A stretch of 64,000 nucleotides of DNA from Candidatus Bathyarchaeota archaeon (GCA_026014705.1 JAOZHU010000015.1:152188-216187); one strand, 5' to 3'; positions 35,666-43,961 are shown, counted from the stretch's first letter. Notes: generated from the sequence alone by a model not told the origin. Made by a program: numbers and translations.

Positions 35666-35675
35666 ACTGGAAGAC

Positions 35676-35708
35676 TGCCCCTCCAAGGGCATTGTCATCT
35701 TTTTTTTT
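35676..35708 (+). terminator. Hairpin plus T-tract after GMP synthase gene
   Basis: TGCCC (35676-35680) pairs with GGGCA (35687-35691). A run of nine T follows at 35700-35708. It lies 11 bases after the stop codon and would end transcription before the zinc-finger gene. Confidence 0.6.
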
Positions 35709-35786
35709 GGTGCTGGCTTCATAAGTGGTTAAGGGCTAAAGTTAATACTCAGCGTTTTGCATTTGGATGGTTGAAGGCGTATTCCA

Positions 35787-36443
35787 GTGCCATACAAGGA
35801 CGAATGCGGAATCTGCGGCAGAGTGCTGAGCGGCTACCGCCTGAAAAAATGCGAGCGGTGCAAGAAATTGTTTTGCCGAGACTGTATGGTGGCAGATGTT
35901 GCCACAGGTGACCCTACGCATTTGTTGTGCCTGAACTGTGCCAGCCATGTTGTTTCGCCGCGTCCAGTTTCAAAGTATGGTGGTCTCGCTAACCATTTGA
36001 AGTTCAGAGGCGCTTTCACCAAGCTGGTTAAACTGTCTTTTGCGCGTATAGATGGGCTAATCGGCAGCAACCTTTCAATGGACGCGTACCGTGAAGAGGC
36101 GTGGTGGAGCAACTCCTCCTCAAGTGCTCATGCTAAGGCTTGGCTGGATGTTGGCTGGGAAGTTCAGGAAGTAAACCTGAAAGAAGGCTACACCGTGTTC
36201 AAGAAAGTGCGTGATGTGCCCTTCAAACGTAAAAAGCGCAAGAGCGAGATTAAGAAGCCTTTTACGCCTGTGCATGTTCGCTCAGCCAAGCCGAAAGTGC
36301 CTTCTAAGACGAAGGTGTCGAAGCTTTATGCACGAATTAAGAATCTGGAAAGGCAGCGAACCGCGCGCAGTTACATAAGAGGGTTTAAGCCTAAAAGCCA
36401 GCACGAGAAGAAACTGTTCAAGTCTAATGAGAAACCGCAATAG
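35787..36443 (+). CDS. Zinc-finger protein with DUF7662-like domain
   Basis: 218 residues from GTG. The N-terminal treble-clef-like zinc module (CGICGRVL, CERCKKLFCRDC, LLCLNCA; about 7-52) is followed by a compact domain (about 62-140). That domain has FTKLVKLSFARIDGLIGSNL, EEAWWSNSSSSAHAKAWLDV and GWEVQEVNL. I associate this pattern with DUF7662, a small family whose function I do not know. The last 70 residues are very basic (KRKKRKSEIKK, RIKNLERQRTARSY), suggesting nucleic-acid binding. No obvious operon partner. Confidence 0.65.
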   Translation: MPYKDECGICGRVLSGYRLKKCERCKKLFCRDCMVADVATGDPTHLLCLNCASHVVSPRPVSKYGGLANHLKFRGAFTKLVKLSFARIDGLIGSNLSMDAYREEAWWSNSSSSAHAKAWLDVGWEVQEVNLKEGYTVFKKVRDVPFKRKKRKSEIKKPFTPVHVRSAKPKVPSKTKVSKLYARIKNLERQRTARSYIRGFKPKSQHEKKLFKSNEKPQ

Positions 36444-36527
36444 CAAGCGGAGGGAACCGCGCATCTGCATAAAGCAAATAACATATGAATCTGTGCTCTG
36501 GTAGTTTGCCGCAGTAGTTCTCAAAGG

Positions 36528-36704
36528 TCACGTTGCGTATTTCTGCTCAGGCACCAGCACAGTGAATGTTAACCCGTTATTGCGGATCTTTCGTGCTGGG
36601 GCAGTTTTGCCGTCGCATATCCAGCAGAGATTCCACCCGACAAACCAGATGAAAATGGCTATGGGCAAAATCAGAAGCAGAGAGACTATGTTTCGCTTGC
36701 GCAT
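36528..36704 (-). CDS. Small single-pass membrane protein, 58 residues
   Basis: ATG at 36704 opens MRKRNIVSLLLILPIAIFIW, a positively charged start followed by one hydrophobic helix (about 7-25). The frame continues through GWNLCWICDG and a polar tail ending in VPEQKYAT. A TATA-like GTTAAAAAGC lies near 36739-36748 on the minus strand. The positive-inside start and the lack of any overlapping alternative support a real gene. Function is unknown. Two cysteines (CWIC) next to the membrane could bind metal or form a disulfide. Confidence 0.6.
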   Translation of the reverse strand: MRKRNIVSLLLILPIAIFIWFVGWNLCWICDGKTAPARKIRNNGLTFTVLVPEQKYAT

Positions 36705-36896
36705 AAAGTGCCATTGCCTTGGATGAGTTAATATAGCTTTTTAACATGCACGTGTATAGCTAACTAATAAATCCGCGCTTCATTTTGAAATTCCTGTAAC
36801 AAAGAACAGGATTTTCGGCGCTTCAAGCGCTAATGCTTTTCAGTCTAACGCTAGAGAAGCTTAAATAGCCTAATTTTAATGAAAGTACTCTGTCAA

Positions 36897-36972
36897 GCGG
36901 CCGTCGTCTAGTCTGGTTTAGGACTTTAGCCTTCCAAGCTAATGATCCCGGGTTCAAATCCCGGCGACCGCA
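36897..36972 (+). tRNA. tRNA-Gly(UCC)
   Basis: Acceptor GCGGCCG (36897-36903) pairs with CGACCGC, with one C-A mismatch at the fifth pair, and discriminator A is at 36972. D arm GTCTAG..GGAC. Anticodon arm TTAGC-CTTCCAA-GCTAA, anticodon TCC. T arm CCGGG-TTCAAAT-CCCGG. No intron and no encoded CCA. A TATA-like CTTAAATAG lies about 35 bases upstream. Confidence 0.93.
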
Positions 36973-37004
36973 TCATTTACTATTTAGTGTTTCTGCCGCA
37001 AAGT

Positions 37005-37312
37005 CTAACGCCACTTTGTCTTTACGCATAGTGCTTTAAAGTGTGGGTCGTCTGTGACAATATAATCTGCGACGCCACTCATTTAGGAATAAAGAGCTTA
37101 ATGCACCTGAAATTGGCATGCCCTTGTGGTAAAGAAGACTTCCCGCGAGTAATGCCTCTTCCTCTGTTAGTGGCACAATTCGCCTTCTTCTATCTTTAAG
37201 CAGTCTTATTCTTGTTTTGGCAGCGTCTTCGCCTGGGATGTTCTTCTTGGACTAGTTGCATGAATAATTCAATTCCTGTTTTTGTGTTGGTGAAAATTTT
37301 AACTTTATGTGT
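37005..37312 (-). pseudogene. Decayed PIN-domain (VapC-like) toxin gene
   Basis: Minus-strand translation in shifting frames gives successive PIN-domain pieces: KVKIFTNTKTGIELFMQLV, then IPGEDAAKTRIRLLKDRRRR and IVPLTEEEALLAGSLLYHKG, then MPISGALSSLFLNEW, and finally VADYIVTDDPHFKALCVK ending in KTKWR-stop (stop at 37005-37007). At least two frameshifts separate these pieces, and the N-terminal third with the first catalytic Asp is missing. PIN toxins are ribonucleases of VapBC modules. No intact antitoxin is recognisable beside it. Confidence 0.75.
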
Positions 37313-37540
37313 TAAATAGCTCAGGTGCAGACACCTTGCTACTTCGAACTTCGAAGTCGAAGACGCAAGAATTGTTATAACAACAAGGTTATTATGAAAT
37401 AGACTATGCGCTACACTATTCCTCTCGCGGATATAGAACAGTATCAGAAGTTTGATGATTCATTATTGCACCTTCTTGCAAGAATCATCGAGTTTCTGCC
37501 GGACATAGAAGAATAGCTTTACGCTTACAATAATTCGCAA
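37313..37540. other. Region beside PIN remnant with short inverted repeats and a 36-codon ORF
   Basis: ACTTCGAACTTCGAAGTCGA at 37341-37360 contains overlapping TTCGAA copies and the palindrome ACTTCGAAGT. TTATAAC...GTTATTA frames 37375-37394. ATG 37406 to TAG 37516 encodes 36 residues (MRYTIPLADIEQYQKF start). This could be a remnant of a toxin-antitoxin promoter and antitoxin, but I cannot identify the ORF. Confidence 0.25.
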
Positions 37541-37657
37541 TTGCCTGAATTTCCCGTCTTTTCAGTAATTATCACGCGCCAACTTCTGGAATATCGATTT
37601 CCTGAAATTTGCAGCAGGACTCTGCAACACGTTGGTCAGCAGCAGAGAAAAGCGCGC

Positions 37658-38983
37658 CTATTCTATTTTGCTCATGAACACAGGCGCGTCCTGCTTTTCT
37701 CTATCCACGACAACCCTGCCGTTTTTTATCACTTTATCCACCAAGTTCGAACCGAAACAGTAGCCAAGAAACCTATGATTAGGCACATTCAAAATGGCAA
37801 CGTCAGCGCGTTTACCAACTTCTAAACTGCCCACTTCGCCAGCACGATTCACAGCGTGAGCAGCATTGATTGTCGCGGCTGTCACTGCTTCAGCAGGAGT
37901 CATGCGCATGAAGTGGCAAGCCATGGCTATTGCCAACTGCTGATTCTCAACCCAGCAGTCAGCGCTAAACCCAGTTCCCAACGCCACAGGCACCCCGTAG
38001 TCAATCATCAAACGCGCATCAGCGTATCTGCCAATCATTAAGCTGAACGCAGACGCAGGAAGCAGGACCGCAATGACGCCTCTTTCTGCTAGAGCTTTTA
38101 TGCCTTCAACGGAAGAAAACACCAAGTGCTCAGCAGAGACCGCGCCCACATCAGCAGCTATCTCTGCACCGCCGAGAAGGCTCATCTGGTCAGCGTGAAT
38201 CTTTGGCTTCAATCCATACGCTTTGCCGCGCACCAAAATCCGTTTAGCCTGCTCCAAGCTGAAAAGCCTTCTTTCACAGAAGACATCACAGAATTCAGCC
38301 AGCCATTTCTCTGCAATTTTCGGGATTGTCTCTCCAATGAGCAGATTGACGTATTCTTCGGGGTTTCCGTTGTACTCAGGCGGAACAGCGTTAGCTCCCA
38401 TAAAAGTGGCGACCACGTTCACGCAGTGCAGCCGATTGAGGCGGCGGGTGGCTTCTAGAATCTTAATTTCGTCCTGAGTGGTTAAGCCATATCCACTTTT
38501 TGCCTCGACTGTGGTCGTGCCGTGCGCCAGCATGGAATCAAGTCTTTCCAAGCCGAGTTCCACAAGTTTTTCGGTTCCTGCTCTGCGGGTTTCCTTAACG
38601 ATTCTGAGTATGTCGCCGCCTGAACTGAGCAGTTCCATGCGTGAAGCACCCTCGACTCGCAGTTGGAACTCGTCTTCTAAGGAGCCGGCAAAAACTAAAT
38701 GCGTGTGTGGGTCCACAAAGCCGGGTAGAACCAGCTTATCCTTAGCGCTGATTACGTAGTCGGCTCTGAAGGCTTTTGCAATTTCTTGGGTTTTTCCGAC
38801 AGCCACTATTCTGCCTTCTCGGATGGCTACGGCGCCGTCGCGCACGATTCCCAGTTCGCGCATTTGCTTGCCTGACCGCGGTTTCTGTTCAGCGGCGGCA
38901 AGGGTCACTAATTCTTCAGCGTTAACAATAAGAATATCCGCACTTTCTCGGCGTCTAGCTTTGCTTCCAGAAGGTTTACTCAA
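37658..38983 (-). CDS. HutI-like amidohydrolase (imidazolonepropionase family) with altered active site
   Basis: 441 residues from TTG. The overall match to imidazolonepropionase is strong: GFVDPHTHLVFAG (metal His93 and His95), HGTTTVEAKSGYGL (about 154-167), TFMGANAVPPEY, IHADQMSLLGGAEIA (His263), VSAEHLV, and IAVLLPASAFSL. Three positions that are invariant in the bacterial enzyme as I recall it differ: GAH is GAN at 198, HADE is HADQ at 266, and the metal-binding Asp of TDF is Gly at 338 (LGTGFSADCW). Family activity is hydrolysis of imidazolonepropionate in histidine degradation. With these changes, and no hutH or hutU nearby, the substrate is uncertain. Confidence 0.75.
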   Translation of the reverse strand: MSKPSGSKARRRESADILIVNAEELVTLAAAEQKPRSGKQMRELGIVRDGAVAIREGRIVAVGKTQEIAKAFRADYVISAKDKLVLPGFVDPHTHLVFAGSLEDEFQLRVEGASRMELLSSGGDILRIVKETRRAGTEKLVELGLERLDSMLAHGTTTVEAKSGYGLTTQDEIKILEATRRLNRLHCVNVVATFMGANAVPPEYNGNPEEYVNLLIGETIPKIAEKWLAEFCDVFCERRLFSLEQAKRILVRGKAYGLKPKIHADQMSLLGGAEIAADVGAVSAEHLVFSSVEGIKALAERGVIAVLLPASAFSLMIGRYADARLMIDYGVPVALGTGFSADCWVENQQLAIAMACHFMRMTPAEAVTAATINAAHAVNRAGEVGSLEVGKRADVAILNVPNHRFLGYCFGSNLVDKVIKNGRVVVDREKQDAPVFMSKIE

Positions 38984-39099
38984 AACGGTACCAAGCTACA
39001 ACTATATACAACAAAGTAATTATAGCTTGCCAAGCACTCGGGAAGCTGAAGTTATAGGTTAAACTTAAGTTATCACAAAGCTTCCCTCTTGTGTAGAAG

Positions 39100-39705
39100 A
39101 TGAAACCTGTGGAAAACAAAGTCACATACGATGTCCCGACGTGGCGCCAAATACACTCAATGTTGCTTAGACAGGCTGAGAAAATCTGCAAAGGCAACTT
39201 CAAACCCGATGTAATAATCGCAGTTGCCAGAGGCGGATGGTTTCCAGCCCGAGTCTTAGCCGACCTTCTTCAAACAGCCCTTGGCAGCGTGAGCATTGAG
39301 TTTTACGTAGGCGTCGGCGAAGCTAAAAGCGAACCTGTTTTGATGCAGGGTGCTTCAGTAGCTGTGTCAGGCAAGAGAGTGCTTGTTGTAGATGATGTTG
39401 CTGACTCGGGGAAAAGCATGAAGCTCGCAATAGGGCACGTGGTTCAACAGGGAGCAAAAGAAGCTCGGGCGGCTACGATTTATTTCAAGCCTTGGAGCGC
39501 GGTTAAGCCCGACTACTATGCGCGGGAGACAAGAAACTGGGTGGTTTTTCCATGGGAAATTAAGGAAACCATCAGAGGGATAATTAGGAAGTACGTAGAC
39601 AAAGACGCAGTTGACGAGGAAACTGCGAAACTTGTAAAAGCGGGGTTACATAAAAAGTTGGCGGAAAAGTTCCTGAAAGAAATGCTCGGGGAAAGACTTT
39701 GCTGA
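39100..39705 (+). CDS. Purine-type phosphoribosyltransferase
   Basis: 201 residues. The PRTase fold is shown by VIIAVARGGWFPARVLADLL (about 34-53) and the PRPP-binding motif VLVVDDVADSGKSMKLAI (about 94-111), followed by FKPWSAVKPDYYA. It resembles archaeal xanthine/hypoxanthine-guanine phosphoribosyltransferases that salvage purine bases. Exact base preference cannot be read from sequence. It is divergent from the HutI-like gene, and its stop overlaps the Cgi121 start. Confidence 0.8.
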   Translation: MKPVENKVTYDVPTWRQIHSMLLRQAEKICKGNFKPDVIIAVARGGWFPARVLADLLQTALGSVSIEFYVGVGEAKSEPVLMQGASVAVSGKRVLVVDDVADSGKSMKLAIGHVVQQGAKEARAATIYFKPWSAVKPDYYARETRNWVVFPWEIKETIRGIIRKYVDKDAVDEETAKLVKAGLHKKLAEKFLKEMLGERLC

Positions 39706-40262
39706 AATGTTTTGCAGAATTCGGGGAATACGTGGAAATTACGGGTTTCAGAAACGTCAAGATAGGCGACGCCGGGCAGTTCTTGGAGGCAACCCGCAGA
39801 GAGCAACGGGGCACGGCAGTGCAGTTCTTTAACGCCGAGCTTGTAGCTACGTGGCAGCATTTGTATTTTGCAGTCTTGAACGCGTTAACGGCTTTCAGCA
39901 ACAAAACCAACATTTCCAAAAACATTGCCATGGAAACTATGCTGTACGCTTCTGCCCAACGACAAATTCAAAAAGCTATAGCGCTCGTAGGCGTCAAATG
40001 TGACTCTGCGAATGTTGCAGTGGTGGTAATAGGCAAGAATCAGGACGCAGTGAAAAAGGTTCTCTCTGAGATTTCAAAGCGCATGGGTGCAGAACCCGAC
40101 GAGACCGTGCTTGCGCTGTACGCGGACAAAGTTCGGCGCATCTGCAGGGCTTATGGCATATCTGAGAAAGAGCTGGAAACAGTTACGAAAAAGGGCGAAG
40201 TGGAGCAAGCATTGATTAACCTAGTGATTGAACATATGGCGTTGTTGTCCACTCAACTTTAG
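39699..40262 (+). CDS. KEOPS complex subunit Cgi121
   Basis: 187 residues from TTG, overlapping the phosphoribosyltransferase stop by 7 bases. The conserved core includes AVQFFNAELVATWQHLYFAV (about 40-59) and the signature NISKNIAMETMLYASAQRQI (about 71-90), then KAIALVGVK. In KEOPS (Kae1-Bud32-Cgi121-Pcc1), Cgi121 recruits tRNA for t6A modification at position 37. The C-terminal helical tail (about 150-187) is longer than in many relatives. No other KEOPS subunit lies in the window. Confidence 0.85.
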   Translation: MLKCFAEFGEYVEITGFRNVKIGDAGQFLEATRREQRGTAVQFFNAELVATWQHLYFAVLNALTAFSNKTNISKNIAMETMLYASAQRQIQKAIALVGVKCDSANVAVVVIGKNQDAVKKVLSEISKRMGAEPDETVLALYADKVRRICRAYGISEKELETVTKKGEVEQALINLVIEHMALLSTQL

Positions 40263-40264
40263 CC

Positions 40265-40789
40265 TTAAAGAAGCTTTTCTTTGACAACGCCTAGGATGGC
40301 ACTGGGCTTTATGAGCGACATGCCTGTCAAGCCGCCGACGACTTCAATCAGAAGGATTTTGTCAGGGTTATCCAAATCTGCTTTTCTCTGGATGCATGTT
40401 GCAGCCGCTTCGATGAACTCGCGAGAGTGGATGTTCGTGAAGCGTTTCTCCACTGTAACTCTGAAAGTCTCATTTTCGCCTATTTCCGCGGCTAATTCTG
40501 TTGCTAAGCGTTTCACTTCTTCTAAGTCTGTGCGGATTACTTTCTGGATTGGCAGAATTCTCAGCGCGTAACGAAACTCGTAGGGGCGCTCCTGCAGGAC
40601 ACTGCGGAACTTTTCTATGGCCTCGACGGGGTTTAACGCTGTTTTTCCTACGATGACGCCCCTTATCCCTGTTTTACCTACTTCTGGCGTAGGGTCACCG
40701 ATTGCCTTAAGCAAATAAGCCAGTTCGTAGCACATTTGGCGCTCGTTGCCGCGCATGGTTGTTGCTAAAAGGTTGAAATCAGATAACAC
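40265..40789 (-). CDS. THUMP-domain RNA-binding protein
   Basis: 174 residues from GTG. The arrangement matches stand-alone archaeal THUMP proteins related to Tan1: MRGNERQMCYELAYLLKAIG, GVIVGKTALNPVEAIEKFRS, ILPIQKVIRTDLEEVKRLAT, KRFTNIHSREFIEAAATCIQ, then a segment with NPDKILLIEVVGG and MSLI. THUMP domains bind the acceptor region of tRNAs; Tan1 assists C12 acetylation. It is convergent with Cgi121, 2 bases apart, so two tRNA-modification genes are neighbours. Confidence 0.8.
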   Translation of the reverse strand: MLSDFNLLATTMRGNERQMCYELAYLLKAIGDPTPEVGKTGIRGVIVGKTALNPVEAIEKFRSVLQERPYEFRYALRILPIQKVIRTDLEEVKRLATELAAEIGENETFRVTVEKRFTNIHSREFIEAAATCIQRKADLDNPDKILLIEVVGGLTGMSLIKPSAILGVVKEKLL

Positions 40790-40837
40790 GCTATCACTTC
40801 ACCCAACAGTAGTCCTGCCGAGTTTATTTTTGTTTTC

Positions 40838-41563
40838 CTAAAGCAACTGGCGAAACAGCCGTTTTTTCGCTGCCAACGCGAATAGCGTTAGCGCTGCGAA
40901 TAGTGGCAGGATGATGAATGCTGGGAATTCTGGGATTACCCAAACATTTGAAGACGTGAGCTTTGACTTTATTATATTTGAGAAGCCGCTGTAGGAAACT
41001 TGACTGGTGTATTCAACAAGTGCACCTGTGCGTTTGTCAAAGTAGTAATCGTACATGCGGGTGAATTCGCCAACAGTGGAATCAGTCTCCACATATTGCA
41101 GTTTCAAATGGTTCGTTTCTCTAGTGCCCTCCTTGTAGGTTCTCGTCACTGTTTCGTTTATGTACCATTTTTCAGCGGCAGAGGGGTTTACCAAGTCGTT
41201 TCTGCCGAGGTTAGCGCCTATGAAAGGCGGTCCTTCTGAACCCTCTCCTGTTTCTACATCGGAGAAGCCTTCTGCGCCTATTTCAGTTCCATTTCGGTAG
41301 TGCGTTGTAACCCGCATCGATATGCGCGTTCCAGATACTCCTGTTATGGTGACTCTTATCCACTCGGTTTGGTTGTACGCTGATACTTCAGCTGGAACAG
41401 TGTCAGTGTACGTTGAGGTCCAATATGCAACCATGTCGTATTCGAACACGTTGCCTTCCGAGACGCCTACCACCGCGGTCTTAGCCTGCGCCAACATGGT
41501 AAACGTCAATGTAGAACATAAGAGAATAATCATGAAAGCCCAGATGATGGTTAATTTAGACAT
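40838..41563 (-). CDS. Surface protein with PEF-CTERM-like sorting signal
   Basis: 241 residues. The signal peptide is about 1-27 (IIWAFMIILLCSTLTFTMLA). The extracellular part has Ser/Thr-rich beta strands and several N-x-T/S sites (NQTEW, NGTEI, NETVT). The C-terminus reads VWVIPEFPAFIILPLFAALT followed by more hydrophobic residues and KKR. That PEFP plus membrane helix plus basic cluster resembles the PEF-CTERM signal cut by archaeosortases. Such proteins would be transferred to a lipid at the cell surface. Function of the globular part is unknown. Confidence 0.7.
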   Translation of the reverse strand: MSKLTIIWAFMIILLCSTLTFTMLAQAKTAVVGVSEGNVFEYDMVAYWTSTYTDTVPAEVSAYNQTEWIRVTITGVSGTRISMRVTTHYRNGTEIGAEGFSDVETGEGSEGPPFIGANLGRNDLVNPSAAEKWYINETVTRTYKEGTRETNHLKLQYVETDSTVGEFTRMYDYYFDKRTGALVEYTSQVSYSGFSNIIKSKLTSSNVWVIPEFPAFIILPLFAALTLFALAAKKRLFRQLL

Positions 41564-41970
41564 GCTGCATCGCTCACGTTGTTTCCGTCTTTCTATTCTG
41601 AATGTGGAGATAACCTATGCGTGTGCAGTTAATAATGTTGTGGTTCCCCACGGCGACATAAAGCAAGCTTTTCGGGTCAGTGTAAGTACGGCTTTTCTCA
41701 CAGCTTTTCAGCTCGTAGCCGTCGCCTCACATCATCCCACAATTGAAGGCGCTGCCGCGAAATTTATCCGTTTTGATGCGGTTTGCCGTTGCCGCGTCAT
41801 GCCCCATGTTAGCCTGCATTGCCTAGTAATCTTTTAGAGAAAAATATGCTGAAAAAAGCAGGGCTTCCCTAAGGTTTCAGAGAAGATTACGACACCTGTC
41901 GAATACAAATATTTAAACCATGCCAAGCCACGGTAAAGTAACACCAACCCGCGGTTGGAGGTGAAAAAGA
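41564..41970 (+). promoter_or_regulatory. 407-bp intergenic region with promoter and Shine-Dalgarno of the 22-residue gene
   Basis: Most of the stretch (41564-41900) shows nothing recognisable. At its end, ATATTTAAAC (41909-41918) is a TATA-like box. GGAGGTGA (41957-41964) is a near-perfect Shine-Dalgarno sequence 6 bases before ATG 41971. Confidence 0.55.
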
Positions 41971-42039
41971 ATGATATTTGAAGAAGACGAGGAATGGGAA
42001 GAAGGCGAAGACGAGGAATGGGAAGAAGAAGAATGGTAA
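41971..42039 (+). CDS. 22-residue acidic Trp-containing microprotein
   Basis: ATG 41971 to TAA 42039 encodes 22 residues starting MIFEEDEEWEEG. EDEEWEE occurs twice and the peptide ends EEEEW, reflecting a tandem repeat of GAAGACGAGGAATGGGAAGA in the DNA. Fifteen of the 22 residues are Asp or Glu, and three are Trp at spacing of 8 and 6. A TATA box, a strong GGAGGTGA and a stop all fit a real gene. It sits about 130 bases upstream of the ABCE1 gene. The function is unknown. A metal-binding, RNA-mimicking or basic-partner-binding tail are possibilities without evidence. Confidence 0.55.
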   Translation: MIFEEDEEWEEGEDEEWEEEEW

Positions 42040-42173
42040 ACCCCAACGAAAAAACAAACTCACCAACAACTTTCTTTTAAACATAAATTATCTGCATTTC
42101 GTATTGTTTTTTTGCGTGAATTTCAGGTTATTGTTTATAACTTACCTGTGGGCTTCATTAATTCGAGTTTACC

Positions 42174-43961
42174 ATGACACGAATAGCTGTACTGGACGCT
42201 GACAAATGCAAAACGAAGAAGTGCGACCAGCTGTGCATCCGATTCTGCCCCATGGTGCGCAGCCACGTGGAAGCCATACGCATAGAAGGCAGCAAAGCCG
42301 TAATCTCCGAAATGCTCTGTAGCGGCTGCGGCATCTGCGTCAAGAAATGCCCGTTTGAAGCCATCAGCATCGTTAACTTGCCCGATGAACTGGACAAAGA
42401 CTGCAGCAACCGTTTCGGGGAAAATACCTTCAAGCTCTTCAGGTTGCCCACACCTTCGCCGGGTGCTGTCTTGGGGTTGCTGGGGCAGAACGGCATTGGC
42501 AAAACCACAACGCTGAAGGTGCTGTCGGGCGAAATCAAACCTAACTTGGGGAATCATGAGAACCCGCCTGAATGGAGCGAGATAATCCAGTATTACCGCG
42601 GCTCAACGCTTCAGGATTATTTCCAGCGGATAAGCGAGAATCGCCTCAAAGTCGCGCATAAACCGCAGTACGTGGATAAAATTCCTAAGGCTGTTTCAGG
42701 CAAAGTCGGCGAACTGCTGGAAAAAGTTGACGAAAGAAAACTGTTGAGGCAACTTGCAGATGCGCTTGAACTCGCAAAAGTCTGGGATAGACCCTTAGAT
42801 GTGCTCAGCGGAGGCGAACTTCAACGCGTAGCCGTAGCCGCTGCACTGAGTCGAGAGGCAGACGTGTACCTTTTCGACGAGCCGTCCAGCTACTTAGACG
42901 TCAAACAAAGGCTGCAAGTGGCAAAGGCGATAAGAAGCCTCAAAAACCAAGGAAAAACGATAATCGTAGCGGAGCACGACTTGGCGATAATCGATTATTT
43001 GTCGGACCAAATCTGCGTGTTCTATGGGTCACCGGGCGTCTACGGCGTGGTCTCTCATGTGCACGGCGTCAGAACAGGCATAAACATTTACCTGCAAGGT
43101 TACATCCCGGACGAGAACATCAGGTTCAGGAAAGAAGCCATCGTTTTCCACGAGAAACCGCCCGCGGCAAGCGCGGTCGCTGGCGAAGCCCTGTTGAAAT
43201 GGGGACAAATGTCCAAGACTTTCGCGGGATTCAAGCTTGTTACGCAGGCGGGTGAAATACGCCGAGGCGAAATCATCGGCATCCTCGGTCCCAACGGTAT
43301 CGGAAAAACAACTTTCGTGAAGATGCTCGCTGGGCTTGAAGAGGCTGATGACAAACAGAAACTCGGCGAGTTAACCGTAAGTTATAAACCGCAGTACATA
43401 GCGGCGGACTACGAAGGAACCGTTCAAGAATTGTTGATTAGCGTAGCTAAAGAAAATTTCACTTCGAGCTGGTACAAAACCGAAATTCTCCAGCCGCTGA
43501 AGATTAATGCGCTCTTGGACAGGAAGGTGATTGAGCTCAGCGGAGGCGAACTGCAGAAAGTCGCCATCGCCGCTTGCTTGTCGCGCAAGGCGGATTTGTT
43601 CCTGCTGGACGAGCCGAGCGCGTATTTGGATGTTGAAGAAAGGCTTAATATGGCGCGGACAATACGCCGCGTCGTCGAAGCGCATAGTGTCACTGCCTTC
43701 GTGGTTGAACACGACGTTGTGACTCAGGATTTCATTGCTGACAGGTTGATGGTTTTCAGCGGCGAACCCGGCGTCAAGGGCGAGGCTGATTCACCGACGA
43801 CCCTGCGGAAAGGCATGAATTTGTTCCTGAAAGGGATGGAGGTTACTTTCCGCCGGGACTCAGCCACCAGACGCCCTAGGGTTAACAAGGAAGGCTCAAA
43901 AATGGATACGTTCCAGAAGCAGATAGGCGAATATTATTATACACGTTTGAAGCAAAAATGA
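42174..43961 (+). CDS. ABCE1/Rli1 ribosome-recycling ATPase
   Basis: 595 residues. The N-terminal region has eight cysteines for two 4Fe-4S clusters (CKTKKCDQLCIRFCP and CSGCGICVKKCPFEAI). Two ABC ATPase domains follow: Walker A GLLGQNGIGKTTTLKVLSG and GILGPNGIGKTTFVKMLAG, signatures LSGGELQRVAVAAALSR and LSGGELQKVAIAACLSR, Walker B YLFDEPSSYLDV and FLLDEPSAYLDV, with the hinge between. ABCE1 splits post-termination ribosomes in Archaea and Eukarya. The unlinked TATA-like TTTTAAACAT at about 42076-42085 may serve it. Confidence 0.95.
   Translation: MTRIAVLDADKCKTKKCDQLCIRFCPMVRSHVEAIRIEGSKAVISEMLCSGCGICVKKCPFEAISIVNLPDELDKDCSNRFGENTFKLFRLPTPSPGAVLGLLGQNGIGKTTTLKVLSGEIKPNLGNHENPPEWSEIIQYYRGSTLQDYFQRISENRLKVAHKPQYVDKIPKAVSGKVGELLEKVDERKLLRQLADALELAKVWDRPLDVLSGGELQRVAVAAALSREADVYLFDEPSSYLDVKQRLQVAKAIRSLKNQGKTIIVAEHDLAIIDYLSDQICVFYGSPGVYGVVSHVHGVRTGINIYLQGYIPDENIRFRKEAIVFHEKPPAASAVAGEALLKWGQMSKTFAGFKLVTQAGEIRRGEIIGILGPNGIGKTTFVKMLAGLEEADDKQKLGELTVSYKPQYIAADYEGTVQELLISVAKENFTSSWYKTEILQPLKINALLDRKVIELSGGELQKVAIAACLSRKADLFLLDEPSAYLDVEERLNMARTIRRVVEAHSVTAFVVEHDVVTQDFIADRLMVFSGEPGVKGEADSPTTLRKGMNLFLKGMEVTFRRDSATRRPRVNKEGSKMDTFQKQIGEYYYTRLKQK

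Noticed and set aside
39699..40262. Formiminotransferase-cyclodeaminase, as expected next to a HutI-like gene
   Set aside because: The NISKNIAMETMLYASAQRQI signature and overall layout fit Cgi121 of KEOPS instead.
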